DNA from: Clavelina lepadiformis
Taxonomy: Eukaryota > Chordata > Ascidiacea > Aplousobranchia > Clavelinidae
Assembly: GCF_947623445.1 (NCBI RefSeq)
Contig: NC_135247.1
Location: forward strand, 16,060,501 to 16,124,500
DNA length: 64,000 bases
Reading direction: 5' to 3'
In this document: positions 1 through 14,067 of the stretch, piece after piece
Numbering within the stretch: the first letter of the stretch is position 1
How the letters are laid out: each line of letters opens with the position of its first letter
Position numbers and translations under genes: made by a program
Notes under the pieces: model-generated
Seen by the model: the letters and a program-made list of their open reading frames with translations, nothing else
Databases searched by the model: none
Told to the model about the DNA's origin: nothing

Positions 1-3000
1 TTACCGCATATTTTGAAAAGCCGCATTTTACCATTTCTATTGCAATGTTTGAATTAGATAAGCACACGAAGCTTTGGCAATGCGTTTTTTTCATTTCACA
101 TACGTTTTATAACCACAGCAATATACCAAGCTTTATTAAGCAGTACCTGCACCGGGTTGGCAAAGGTGTACGCGCTTTGATTGTGTATTCGGGTAATGCT
201 TTTTTGTGAATATATAACTATAAATGTATGAATATTGACTTTCTTGTGGTGATAAAAATATACGACTGAAAAATTAACTTCAGAGTGCATATACCTCTTC
301 ATTAGTAGGAGAATACCTGTACGTGGCATTTGGCACAATCCAACGTTTTTCCAGAGCAATTCGTTATTGCATTGCGTTGCTTAAAACCATGTTTACGCGC
401 GCGACCAAATTTGATATCCAAGTTTACCCATAAATATTTATCAAACATATCCACCTATGCTTTGTCTTTTTGTACGGTCGATAAAGAAGTAAGACTTGTA
501 ATAATGATATGCAATCCAAAATGCAATCATTTCTTCAATGTATTACAACTAATTTCCCATGACAATTAAAATAAATTAAATCGGGTGGCAGGTATTTGAT
601 TAGCGTGAGAACAGTCAATACAATGAAAACCAAGACACTTGGCAAAAAACAAGAGCTGTGCGCCAAGAGAAACAGAAGTGCTTCTATGGTTTAAGTTACT
701 GCACTTAGGGTTCTTAACCTATTGGTAATGACCCATATGGTGGGTCACAGAAGTAATCTTACTGGGTCATCATACAACTGTCCGTCCATGTTACCAACAG
801 ATTCGCTGAAATTGTAGCCATTGGGGATGATTAGAGAATTAACATGGCAAAAATTGCCTATGTAGCGTGCTTATTGTAATTAACAAAGTAACAAACAATT
901 GCCGTTAGTTAGCAGCTCGTAGCACCAATAGGGCATCCCTTTTAGCAAAGACTATACAGTTAAAGCATTTCACTTTTTCCTGTAATAGTTGTCGCCGCCT
1001 CCCAAGCCCACCTCATTTTGAGCGTAATAAGCGGCGGGTAATTTAGGAAGCGGGAAGAAATGTTGATTTTGACACAACATCAACATTTTGAAACAATGAC
1101 GCACAGTAATTCTTTTTAGTGCAAAAACCTAGGACAAATATATTAACCCGTACGTAACTGAGCTTGTGACGAAACACCTGGATCAGAATGGAAGTTTGCC
1201 GGTCAGAAAAAATGATGCGAAAAGAAAAAAACGATTGGTGGTTTGGCTTCATTTGACGTGAACCACATTGAACTAAAAGCCTTCATCACCACGTCTTTGC
1301 ACTCAATTTCATAGGAAAATAGGATTATAAAACGAGGTTTCGGGTTCATAAAAAGGAAAATTTCATACTGCAGTAAATCTGGAGTAAATAAACTGGAGTA
1401 AATCGGGGCCACGCTTAATTGAGCTTTTTGAGCGGTGGGCTTATAAAGCGACGACCACTGTACCGAATCACTACTAAGGAACTAAACTTCTTACCACAGC
1501 ACTGTTCTTAATTCATATAAACAGTCTGGTACTTTCTACTGTGTGTTCCAGAAGCGGTTTCTTTACTATTACTTACCATAAAAGCAGTACGAATTTAGAA
1601 AAAAATTGGCTATAACTTTTCCATTCAGAATCAGGTTGGGTCCCAGTTGTTATAAGGCCAACAAGCCCCGGTTTGATATAGACCATAAACAACGTTGGTG
1701 GGGAAAACGTCATAGGTGATAAAAACTGATAATTTAAGTGGTCAAAGATTCATCTGCATACCGCATACCAGTGACAAAAAAACTAAAACAGCAAAAACCT
1801 CTTACAATAAAGACGTATAGCAAGGGTAGGTTTGTAGGTTAGGCAGTGTAGGTTTCGGCTCACTAAAATGAAACGGGTGCAACAACTTTATATCAATAAT
1901 TGAGAATTTTACGAAAAAACAAATTTGAATCTTTACACGCTCATACTTAACGCAACCACTGGCAACTATTGCAGCGTAATCAGCATACGGTGATTACCAA
2001 AAACGTCCATACGTGCATATATGCGTCAGCAGTTATACTGTTCACTGTATACTATGTTACGAGCTGCGGGTGACAAAATACATTACCTAATACAATACAT
2101 TTTGTAAAATACAAAATACGAAGTACACATAACACATACCGCTACCGCTTTACAAAATTACAATGCAATACTTCTAAAACTACCAGCAAAATCATAAAAT
2201 GATACATAATACAACCAATAAAACACAACAAGAAAACTGACTATAAATCCCAAAATATCAAGGCGTTAAAATAATCGTAAAAATGACAGACGCGGTTAAA
2301 ATGATGTAAAAGATGTGGCAATAAAAAATAAAACAAAGATCACCGTACAATTTAACAGATGATCTTCTATTACGTTTAAAACCAACCCTCTGTCTAAAGG
2401 TCGCAGCAGAATTACTTACGTCGAGGACATTTAAAGTATTTAAAGGTATTTAATGGTATATAAATACACGCAGGTATTTAAAGTATGCGCGGACAAATTA
2501 CAGGTGCGGCGGAAGCAAGTATTTAGAAAGTGCGCTGGAGAAATGCCTAAATGTGCAACACGGTGCGTGCGCGATGCTGCGAGTCAACAACACAGGTGCT
2601 TGGTGTGACAGGGACAGCAAAATCTTAAAAGGCAAAAGAACGTGGAAGAATTTCAACTATCAGCTGAGAGGACACAAATAATTAATAAACAAAGGGAATA
2701 TATTCACTATTACACTCTTATAGAGCAATTCACTTGTTATATGAAAGTGTTGAAAAAGTTAAACTTCAGTGGAAAAACAAATCCTTTCATCGATGAAGAA
2801 CCGTATTGGTTATATCCATGTCAACAAGCGTACGGCTTCATGTAAGGCTGCGGCATTTTTACGAGCAATGCCTTACTTGATGGCGAATAGACAAAAAGTG
2901 AATGGCAGCAGGATTGCACAAAAATGTCTATCTAAAATATCTACACACACAACGCCATTTTCGTCTACATGTAAAAATGGCGAATTTTGCCGAAATTGAC

Positions 3001-6000
3001 CAGGACGGGCCTTAATCGATTCTGCAACATAATCTATTATAATGCTTATATCTTCATATACGAAAGCTATTTTATGTTCAAGGTTTGTATTTTTAAAAGA
3101 CTTTGGCTTTGGTATTTATCGTTGTGAATGTAACGAAATATTGCAGCTATTTTACAAAGCGCGATGCATTCGCACGAACGTAGTCATTTAACTGTAACTG
3201 TGATGGCTTCAGCTGCAAAAATGCAATTGAACCATTCAGTTCGTGAGTACCTAAATCCGCAAAGCCTTTGTTTGAAATAACAAAAATTTGAAAATTTGGA
3301 AATTCAAGAAGATAGTCACGTGACAAACCATCAAATACAGCAAAGGTCAATACAGGTCATTGAGCTTTTGTTATTTGAAAAACCACAAAGTTTTTGAAAA
3401 TACTAAACATGAGATCCATGTAAATTGTGTGACAGAATTTGCTTCGTTTGTTGGCAGAGCAGATGAAAACACCAGCAGTCCAACACCAGCATATATGTGC
3501 TAAGTGTGACGTCTCGGGTACGATTTACAATACAATCAAAACGAGACGAGTTGCCAAGACGAATCGGGCGCTTGAGTGGAATTGGTGCTTTGGAGAATAA
3601 CAGATCATGTGATACACACACAATCAAAAACAATTTTGCATCACAAGTTACAAGACTTTGCAATCAGATTTTGTCTGATTTGTGCGTGTGTTGCACATTT
3701 ATTACTTTGCACGTGTTTAAGAAGAATCGGCCTGGCGTAGGCATGCACACGGACGCGATAAATCCGTTACGATGGCGAAAATAAGTATTGCATTAATTTG
3801 AGAGGAAACGATAAGCCGACTTGTAAAATGCGTTTAACGTAAGTGTATTACGATAAAATACATTTGCAATGTACTGAGATGGTGAACGTACAACAGGCAC
3901 ACGCTCAAGTCGCAATGGCGAAATAAACCGCAGTCCTTGAAAGCTTTCGTAGCATTTCACGTTTCTGATGGGAGTTGAGTAAATAACGTTTAAAGATTCA
4001 AATATTTTCCACTAACCTTATATGTACATTTAAAATGAACCTTCCACAAATATAATAAATTAATAATTAATAAACAGATTTTAAATAAAGAATTTTTGGA
4101 AGGACGCCAAAAAGTGGAAATATTTCGACGATACATCTTAAAATTATTTCTTAAAATTGAAGTTTTATTTGAAAACTGCATTTGTTAAAGCTACATAACA
4201 ATAAAATTAGTATATTTAGTAAAATTACTGTCGACTTCAGTGATTTTCAGAAAACGACAGATTTTCTTATGGCGCGAGTATTTTTTACATCCTCTTGTCA
4301 TGAAAGTTGTTAAAACTCGATACCTAAGAAAAGGATAAATATTTAGACTTAAAAAAAATTACATTTAAAAAAATGTCAAGATGGTATGTTTGACAGTCGC
4401 TTAAATCAAAGTTTTGCACCGCCGAAGTATTCGATATGAGTTAGTCGATTCGTTGTCACTTGTTTTGATTAATCACGTTTTCCAAGCTTTAGAACTTCAA
4501 TCAAGCATCCTGTGGCCTCATCATACAGCCAAACGGTTTTTTCTCGTCTTATTAATCCCATATTGCAAAAGAAACTGTAAACCAACTCTGAAATCAAACA
4601 TTTGCCGATCTAAAATAGCAAAATAATATTTGACACCTGGGACAATTTTTAAAATAGGGAGAATGAGATAAGCTCAGCTCGACGTATGAGGTTGTCAGTG
4701 GTTCCATTCGAGCGTGCAAGGAGTTCACACACAACGGAGAGAAGACAATGAGGAAACCGTACACATTTAGCTCAAGAAAAAACCAACAACAGATAAGAGA
4801 TGCTTAGTTCTACAGGGGCAAAGCGTGTATTTCTTGTAGAAATCAAACGCAATATTTCACTAAGTTTAGCATTGGGATTAATACACACATGATCCTGGCA
4901 AAGAGAAATCTTTGTAAAATAATAAAATTTATATACTATACAATATTTACTACAAAGAGTCGTATAGCATTCATACAGTCCAACAGGTTTGGCTAATGCA
5001 TCTCTTTTGTAATCATATATGTAAACTTAATTCTTTGGGTTGCGATCTATGATCTTCACTACCTTGTGGCAGTTCTAACACCAATGTTTCGCTTAACATT
5101 CGAAAAATAAAAAGCTTTACTTGCAATGTGGATGACGTCACCTTGTAACAAATTTAGAGCGGAGAAGAATTTTTTTGCAGCGCCGCTCAAGCTCGCCCCT
5201 TTGCGCAAGACTGCAGCTGCAAACAAAACCTGATTGTTTGGCGAAGATTTACCATTACGTTAAAATTACAAATATTGAAATCAAAGGCCTTTTACGACCT
5301 AGGTATTCACTTGCACAACAAGTTCTTTATAACTTGCTGCGCGCCTTTATTATGCATTTTGTTAAAAGAAAATAATAAGGAAAACTATAGGCGACAACGA
5401 CTCATGAAACGTTGTTAGCTGCTACACATCTATTTGTTGTCTCTATATTCTGTAGTATTATAACAGAGTATGATAAATTATTAGCAACATTTTAGATCAC
5501 TCAAGAAACATTCAGTTCTTTGTCGAAATTTTGTCCGAGAAAAATTGTATTTTTGCAAGTTTTCTGCGTAGAGCACACTTATACCAGATGTGAAAGTTCT
5601 ATAAAGAATTTTTCGTGAAATAGATACTGTTTTGGTTTTTGCATTGGTTCTACGTATAAACGTATATACCAGGTGCGGGTGTCGCCTTATCAGTCTTGTA
5701 CTTCCACTGATCATTATAACCGAGTGACCCTATATATTGCCACAAAACATTTAAAACAAAAGGTCTTAAATTGTGACAGACAATCTATTCGTATTTAGGT
5801 CAATGAGTCAAGTAAAATAAGACACAACGCAGCTACTACGTAACTCTCGAGAATTATTAAGGTCCATAAATGTCTCATAAATTTAGAACATAAACCGTTG
5901 AAAACGCCATAAACAGTCTTGCATGTGTGTTGGATATCATTCCCATAATGCATTGCAATAGCTTTAAACAAACGACGTTTTAATTGCCGCAATGGAACGT

Positions 6001-9000
6001 TTTCCCCGCATTTTAATTATAGAAATATACTGTTAATATTTTAGTACAAGCAAACATGCAAATAATACTTAATAAAGCACAATCTATGCTCGCTGTGCCC
6101 TTGCGACCAACCTATCGATTGCAATCGCTCTACTGAGCACTTCCATCATTATAAAGGAAATGTCGCTGTGACAAATGGTCCAATGGGCTTGTGATTTACG
6201 ATTAAAGGTAATCCCATACACGCATCGTATCGTGCCATTTATTTTTCGCCATTGGCTGTAGGGAGCGAACATCGTGGTGCTAACCTTGTCGCGGACTGGT
6301 CAAACGAGAAATATGCGCTCTGAAATAAGCAACGAACGGGGAAAAGCGGCTATGCCCCACTAGCTTTAAACACGCGAGTGTAAATTATAGTGGTGCGATA
6401 ACGATGGAAGGTTAGTACGGCTGCCAAACCTAGAATGTGCTTATGTGAAAACTAGAAAATAAAACTAAAGCTAAGTAAAACATAAAAGCAAGCAAAATCA
6501 AATTCAGAAAACTCATAAAATTATAAATATTTACACCAAAAACAACATTCAAGAAAACGTGAAGAACAAGCTTAGAAGTTGTTATTATGCATATACATGG
6601 TCAAATAAAACCCTACCAAAACGAACAACGTCCCAAGGATCAAAATTCGAACTCTCATTTCTGTGATCAGGGTGAGGGCACGGCATGTTGTACGCACGCA
6701 ATGCATGTCCAGCCAGGACAAGATTTGCAACTAATCGGTATCCAAAATCGTGTTAAAATTTTGTTTGTACTCTAAAAATAACAAGAGTTTTATAAACTTG
6801 ATTATAAATAACCACGGAAAATTCCTAATAAAACACAAAATATCTAAATCATCGTTCCGAATTTGCGTTAAAAACATGATATATCTTATACTTAAAATGA
6901 TAATTGGTTTCAGACACAGACTGTTTTATTGTAATGTTATTTCACGCTTTTGTTCACTGGACGAAGGCTTATGCTAAATCTTTAATATAGTAATTTAAAT
7001 TAAAAGAAGTACAATATTGGGCCAGAAATTCCTCTATAAAAGTCGTCTGGGTGCGTATACCATTAGGTTATTTGCAGCTTTATTGATAGCAAAATGATAA
7101 TTTTTTCCTTAAAGGCCAGGCACTATTTTGATAGTAGTAAACCCCAGGTGCAGTTGCATTTCAAGAACTTATACATTCGCAAATGATTGGCTAAAAATTC
7201 TGAATTGTTATTGGCGAAAACAAAACGCGAAACCGCCCAAGTCTAACATGCAGTGAGTACAAGAGACAAATATTTTGACTAGACGTAATGAGGTTAAAGC
7301 TACGCTAAAAAGTGAAATGATCAGAGTGAAAATGTTTTAATTAAACAAGGATCTTGAAATTCTGATCAGCAAAAGGAGCCAATCCAGTGTCTTGCATTAA
7401 ATAAAAGACATCATCGTAAAATAAGCGACCCAGGTTAAGGTGTGACGTCTATTATCAATATTTTGGAAACAAATCTTGGGGTTTTACAAATCAAACAAAT
7501 CTTGGCAGCTTGAACCAACCGCTGTGGTTGACGCTAAGTCGTGCACCGCCTAAAACCGGTTTCGACCAGCTATTCTAATTTACAATTTTCGTAGTAAGCT
7601 AAATCGGTAGCCAAGTTTTTTCTTCTTTTCCGTTTTGTCTTCTGGACAACAAAACAAATGTAGCGTCATATATAATTAATAAACTGAACGTATTTACACA
7701 ACAGCATTATCTGACCACAGTATACAATACGCGCTTAAACCGGACATGGTATTAAATCGAGGTCTTAAACCTCAACCGTCATATGAACAAAAACTTTCCA
7801 AACAACGGCGGCGTAAATTTTTATCCGAATTGTGTTCTTCTTAGTAATGAAAAGTAACTTAAGAAACCTGCGTCTGATTCATTGGCATACACGTATAACG
7901 GTAAACCGAAGTTCGTAATTGACGCAGTATAGGACCTTAAACAAACATACAGGCCCGAAGCAAATTTTATCGCGATTAACGCGAAAATCGAATTGATTCA
8001 CTTAACGATATTATATCGAAACATTGTTCCTTGAAAAAACCTTTCTGCGGTTCTGTAACGATTCCGCAACATTACAGTCTCGGTTTCCGAGACCGATGAA
8101 TGCAATTTTACTAGAGGTTTTAGTTTTACAATGGTCCTGTGCGACTTCGGCCCAGTTTGCAAAGGCCACGTTGCCACGTTGTTAATGCCTCATCCCGAAG
8201 CACTGCAATAATGGTTCTACGATTGACGTCACGTGCAAAAGTTAGCGCTATACCTTGAGACGACCCGGCACCGTGGGTAAACGAAGCTTGACACGTCTAG
8301 AACAGTACACGTCATAAAGTAGGGCCTTGAGGTGAAATCGTTGTCAATGATTCACAGATGTTGTCTTGCTCGGAGTTTGGTGAAGTCTGTTCAAAACAAT
8401 TGGTTCGGAGCATTTTTTGTGATAAATTAATAAAGAATTAAACAATAAAAACATTGGAGTTATTTAGATGTTGATGTAAACGAAACTTAATTTGATTAAA
8501 TATGGTCGAAAAGTTCACCCACCGTATAGCAAACACTCTTGTCTGAAATGTTTTTCAGTGTGGCAGTTACACATATCTTCTATTTTAAGTTAGTAAACAT
8601 GCCTTTTTACTTTATTCCAGACACAGGTAAAAAGCGCAATTGTTCACGGTAGAGGCCATTTCTTTACAAACAGCAATAACTATAACATGCATAAGAATAC
8701 ACTTTTTGTTGGAATATAGAGCTTTGCAATAATATCCTATCGCTACTGATAAAGCGACTGTCAATAAATATCGATAATATCGATGCGAATAAAAACACAA
8801 GTACTTTACAATTGAACAAAGTAGCATTTACTTCAGGTAAAATTTTTTAACGCCTTATTCAGAAACAGTTAGGTTTTGAAAAAATATTGGCTGAAATATT
8901 TCCGCAGAAGTACCTTAATATTAAGCGCGATCATTCAAGTTAAGGGACTGGTTTCATTTGAAACTACAAAGTTGCAAACACAAAAGAACTGGTTTGCACA

Positions 9001-11690
9001 GAAAGCTCCGGCAAATGAACATGGCACCATAAACTGGCGTAACAGCATGGTAATACCGTTGTACCTTTTATAACGCAACGATGCCTGGTATAAGCATGGA
9101 AAGATTTCAGAAAAAGTTATCGATTGCAAAAACTATTTTTATCTTAAAATGTTGATTAGGTTTCTCTGAAAGCATTAAAAGTTATTAGAATTCCAAGCTG
9201 TAATGAATGAAATCGCTCATAGGCTGGTCGCATCACTGAACCGATTAGTGGTGATGGAATTGGAACTTTTAAAAATAACAGATTGTACGAGGGATATTTT
9301 AAGAGCTAGCGATTGTGTTTGAAAAAGATTGAATCTGAAAAAGCAAACTAACCGCAAACTCTATTCATAGCAGCGTCGATAGTTTCCAAAACGGGTAAAT
9401 TGCCAAGAACAATGTCGACATAGCGGGAATCGTCGAGGAAAAGTTTTCATTAAATTGCTTTGTCTAGTATCTTTGCATTTGCGCTATACCAGTTTTGTGT
9501 TTCTAACTGTTCTGTATCAGACACGGAAAACTTTTTGCGTCTGATAACGAAGATGTGACCAAATAATCCTAACAAACCATTTTCAATCTAAATTCCATAA
9601 CAATACAACGACCACATGCCGGATTAACGCGGTGATTATGACGGAATATCCAGCCTCAAAGTACATTCACTTTTGCAAAGTCTCCGTGTGTTGATAAATT
9701 TTCGAATAATAGTTTGCAATACATTTAGGCTGATCTCCCAGCGGAGCTTAAAAAATTTAATTACACATATTTTAAAACCCAAAGATCACTTAACGATAAC
9801 CGTAATACATGATTATATTTTTTAATTAACATATTTGGAAATGCGTTAGTTTGAACGCTCAGTGTGAAAGGCAATTTCAAGGTACCGAGTGGTATGACAA
9901 ATATAACCTTATACCGACAAGAAAAAATGTGGCTTGCCCCGAACAACTCAGACAGGGCTTAAATAGGGCTAAAAATGGGACATTATTCGCCATTCCGACA
10001 AAACCTTAACAGTGACTGCGAGGTTCTTTAGGTATATGCTTCTTAAGGTCGGAGAAGCCTAAATGAGATATTGTTAAACTAATTTGCGAGGTAGACATAA
10101 CTTGCTTAAACAAACAAATTTATCCAAGCCTTAAATGTATAAGATATTGGAGTTTGTATACATTTACGACAGAGTTACAGAGTAAACGGCAGTTTTATTT
10201 TGATTAATGTTGTCGAAATAATATCGTTTTCAAATTATCCGTCGCTGTGCGTTTTTTAACAACTACATGTTAGATTTTTTGGTAATAACGTGCTACCATA
10301 AGCTTGTAATTTTCCATTAAATAAATTTTAACATTTATAAAATATTAATCAAGTAATTTGACAACAAAAACCAAACTTATTTTAAAGTGATAATTATGTT
10401 AAGTAGTGATTTAATCCTTCAAGAACGTCAGTTGCTCAGAGTTGTACAAAACATGCGATATGGTTGAACTTATTAAAGTCAATGAGAAAATAATAATTGT
10501 TATTTGAGTTGCCTGGATAAACAGATTGAGTTCTGAGAAAGGATTTTCATTTTTTTCAAAACTCTGGTATAACAACTATACTGAACCAGTCTTGAACATG
10601 TTAAAGTTCTTAAGCGAGGTATAAAGAATCAAGGTAAAATAGCCTACATTAAGGAAAGTTTTAGAAAATTTGTTGAAAATAAAATTTGGACTTAAAATCA
10701 GATGGCAAACGCCAAAACAAAGATAGAAAAAGAGCTTGCATGAAATTTTCTTCCCGTTTCCTGCGTGTTTTTTTAAAAAGAGGAACCCATAAAACGATGC
10801 TTTAGAGAAACCTTACACAAGATTGATTTTGCTGGCCCTGACGCCATTTGTTCACCTCTGGCAAATAGCGAATCGCCCTGAAGTTGTAATTGCCCACCGC
10901 AATTTTAAAAACTGCGGATGTGAAACGATAATGCTTCAGTTTTGTCAGCTTTAATTGTTAGTGACAAATTTTAGTATAAATCGAGCGACCAGTAGGCCTA
11001 TACATTATATTGTACCAATATACCATATTTGGTCAAAGAGCTGCAATGTAACCGTAAACCAGGAACATCTACAATATATTAGATTGTGGATGTGGCTTCA
11101 GTGACGTTTAGTAAAAATCAACGAAGCTTGAAAGCTGTCTATGTATGTCGTGACACCAACGGGATGGGTGGAGAGACTACAGCAGCATTAAGAGGATATA
11201 TCTCCAAAATATACAGGGTAGGTGGGTAGATCATTGAACATAAAAATCTATTAATCGCGATCACCGATCACAAATAACGTAGAAAAAAGTTTGGCAAGCG
11301 GTCTGATAGGGAATCGACTCCATATGAGGTTAAGATATGCAGTCTTTGCAATGAAACTTGCTTACAAAAAACGGCTTCTGACGCAGCTTCTTCCAATCGA
11401 TTGTTAAAACTGGTTTGTACTGTACATAGCGTTATAGTTGTCTTCTCGGCGGTTACATACCCATGTTAAATAGCCTGATAAGAAAATTACTTCTGGTAAC
11501 CGACAGTGAGAACGTTTATTTCGCAATAAGAGTTGGTTTCAGTTCGAAGTGAGCTGTACCACAGCCGCCAACACTACAAAAACACTAAATATTCAAATAA
11601 AACTTGGCGTGACTATTTCATCTAAAGTAGGTCACGCACCTTAGGTTAGGAGAATCAGTTTGCAAAAAGTCGATTTAAGCTATAAAAGGT
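1..11690. other. Gene-free AT-rich region
   Basis: No coding region can be supported on either strand. The open frames are short (under about 100 codons), lie in AT-rich sequence, and show no recognisable domain or paired splice sites. There are runs of TA-rich and A-rich sequence but no array, tRNA fold or transposon ends that I can defend. The region may hold regulatory sequence for genes outside the window. Confidence 0.6.
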
Positions 11691-11816
11691 TTAATTAAAA
11701 TTAGATTTAGATTAGAAGGTAGATTTAGGTTACTATGTTATAACATTTAAGTTGAGTTAACAACTGACTGTAAAAAATAGCTTCGAACATAAGATTTTTT
11801 CCGGTGAAATAGTGGC
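11691..11816 (+). repeat. Dispersed repeat, copy 1
   Basis: This stretch resembles 58418-58554 in the same orientation. Shared blocks, in the same order, include AGATTTAGGTTA, ATTTAAGTT, AAAAAATAGCTT and TTTTTCCGG followed by TAGTGGC. The pair looks like two diverged copies of a short interspersed element. No RNA polymerase III boxes or terminal repeats are obvious, so the class is unknown. Confidence 0.55.
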
Positions 11817-12695
11817 AGTTAATTGAAATGCATACGTGAAAAAAAACAAAAACAAGTTTATTTACCAAGTGGTTGTCAAACTGCGCGCCGCGGGAAACTA
11901 CTAAGTGGTGATAGTTTTCAAGATGTTCCGTGAATGTATTGAAAAGCGTGCTCAATTCCTATTTTTTCATTATATTTGTTATCTTACTTTGCAAAAAAAT
12001 GTTTCTGTCGTAACACATATCACGCGCCATGAAAATTGTGCACTTGTGCAGCTTCTGCTGCAATCGTAACAATGAAACAAGCAATGTTAGTAACTGGAAT
12101 TGTATCGTCGTGACATCAGAATTGTTCTCGTGACAAAACAATCGCTTTTATAGTTGGTTCCTACATTTTCGTTTTATTTAAGGCAACGCTTTCTTCTCTT
12201 TGAAAACTAACGACGCACTGGTCATGCCAATGTGAGTCTAATTACGACGTACTTCTAAAGACTCGAAGTTACTGCATTTACCGCGGTAGCGTTTTTTTTA
12301 ATGCTGTGAGTGAGTGCAGAGAAAGCAAAAGATTTAGATTGAAAATACAGCACAAAGTAGTTTAAATCCAAGCCTTTGAGCTTTTGGTTTGTAAAAGTGA
12401 AGTTGTGACGCGAAAAACCTACTGCATGGGCTTTGTTAGTGTGCTAAAATATGCTAAAATAGATTGAAAACCACTGACAACCATTGCTAAAACGGTAAGG
12501 AATCGTCATTGAAGTAAAAGCGTTTCTCCGTCTTTGGGTATGCACTATATTTATGTACTTCACTAAGCCAAGATAATAATCTGGTTATTGAACTCAACTA
12601 CTGCATTTCTGGCATGCAGTCTGGTAAAAGGTTGTTTTTCTACCGAGATTTTAGGAAGCGCTGTTTCAAGTGAACAACGTATAGACGTGCTAGAG

Positions 12696-13037
12696 CAGGG
12701 GTTCCCAACCGGTGGTACGCGTACCACTAGTGGTACGCGGGAGCTTTTCAGGTGGTACGCGAGCAGCTCTCCGTTGCATGCGATATACAGCATAGTAGTA
12801 TAACAATTTAATTTTGAGTTGCTAAAATATGCGAACAACACTTTTATTTCTTTCCGTACTAAATTCTCTGCACTCAGTAAGCTACTTTTGTCGATCTTGC
12901 TCCCTGCTGTCATTGTTATTAATACAATGCTGCTGTGCGAATACTGGATCAAATTAGTTGTTTTGAAAATAGTGGTACGTGTTGACAATCCGTGGTGGCT
13001 AAGTGGTACGAGAACATAAAAAGGTTGGGAACCCCTG
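12696..13037. mobile_element. Non-autonomous hAT element, 342 bp, perfect target duplication
   Basis: The element starts CAGGGGTTCCCAACC and ends with the exact inverted complement GGTTGGGAACCCCTG. It is flanked on both sides by the 8-bp duplication TGCTAGAG (12688-12695 and 13038-13045). Eight-base target duplications and CAGGGG-type ends define the hAT superfamily. The interior carries repeated GTGGTACGC motifs near the left end and no transposase, so it must have been moved by an enzyme encoded elsewhere. The open frames that cross it on both strands are by-products of its sequence. The intact ends and duplication suggest a fairly young insertion. Confidence 0.93.
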
Positions 13038-13045
13038 TGCTAGAG

Positions 13046-14028
13046 ACTCTCAATTCGAAGAAAATATGTTGGACTGATGTAAATCGTCATACATGGAACT
13101 AGCTGCGCGTTTTCGGAAGATTGAAATTTCTCATAATTTCTATGAGTTAACTTACAAAAATAGCAGTGGTATTAATATTTAGACGTGAAGATTTCCCTGA
13201 AAAACTGAAGTAAACCTTGTGGTGCCATTTGAGCAGAAAGCTTATAAACTTCTGTAACATGTCAAGGTTCATTTTCTGAAGTTATATTCTGTGCGAATTA
13301 ACTCAGAGATTAGATCTTAATGATCGAAAAGCGTTCAACCTGATGCGCATAGATGCAAAACATTACAAACTTTTACGATGTAAAACTTTTTCCTTTTTTT
13401 TCTTTTGCGACACCTGGAGTAGAACCTTTTTTTCAGCATCGCGTCATACCAGGGTTGCTTCCGCTTTTCTTCCCGCAGCCAGTCAAGCGCACAATCAAGA
13501 CAAACGTATATAGGAAGGTTACGAAAGAACGAATTTCACAACTAGAGGCTCCCACGCAGATGAAATATGCGTGCTTGTGTGACATATTAGCAAATTTCAT
13601 TTTTAAGGAAATTTCAAATATTGCGTTACTATACATAAGACAATGCAACAGCGACGATCTTAACAGCATGATCGAGAATTCGAGCTTAAAATAGTTGATT
13701 TTCTGCAAGCTACTTGTCAATCTATTTTGGTATAACAGGTATACATTCGCAGAATTTTGCTCACTTATTAAAATATGCTGGCTTAAATTATGGTTTGCTT
13801 TTCCTACGAAACAAATAGAACACAAAATAACGAAGCAACATAAACGTTTTTGAAGTTGTTAAAGATTTATAAGACATCTTTTTTGATATCCGAAATGTTG
13901 ATTTCTACAACATTTACAGAATTACAGCATATGCGGTATTTGCAAGACGGAGTTCGGCATGTGAAAGATTAGTCAATAGATATTGTCGAAAGCACTTTGA
14001 TAAATTAACTAACTTCAATTTTTTTCAG
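13046..14028. other. Intergenic stretch upstream of aCA-1
   Basis: No gene is recognised. Overlapping open frames of 113 and 130 codons on opposite strands near 13353-13825 have no domain similarity I can see and look like chance. The last few hundred bases should hold the aCA-1 promoter. A pyrimidine tract ending in CAG at 14019-14028 is annotated separately. Confidence 0.5.
14019..14028 (+). promoter_or_regulatory. Probable 3' splice acceptor in the aCA-1 5' leader
   Basis: A T-rich tract ending in CAG lies 39 bases before the aCA-1 start codon. Equivalent acceptors precede the other members of the array at 21982 (aCA-2), 28817 (aCA-3), 33597 (aCA-4), 40114 (aCA-5) and 45440 (aCA-6), 23-44 bases before each ATG. 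In aCA-1, -2, -4 and -5 the sequence after the AG is also alike (GTTTT or GTTTATTTT). It is either the end of a 5' UTR intron or a spliced-leader trans-splicing acceptor, which tunicates are known to use. The sequence alone cannot separate these. Confidence 0.5.
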
Positions 14029-14067
14029 GTTTTGTTTTAAAATTCTGTTAAAAAATAAAAATAAAAC

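Noticed and set aside
12563-12988. Overlapping open frames of 141, 71 and 66 codons on both strands
   Set aside because: They run across a non-autonomous hAT element and use its repeated terminal sequence. No protein domain is visible.
13353-13825. Open frames of 113 (+) and 130 (-) codons upstream of aCA-1
   Set aside because: They overlap on opposite strands, lack recognised motifs and have no splice partners. They look like chance frames.
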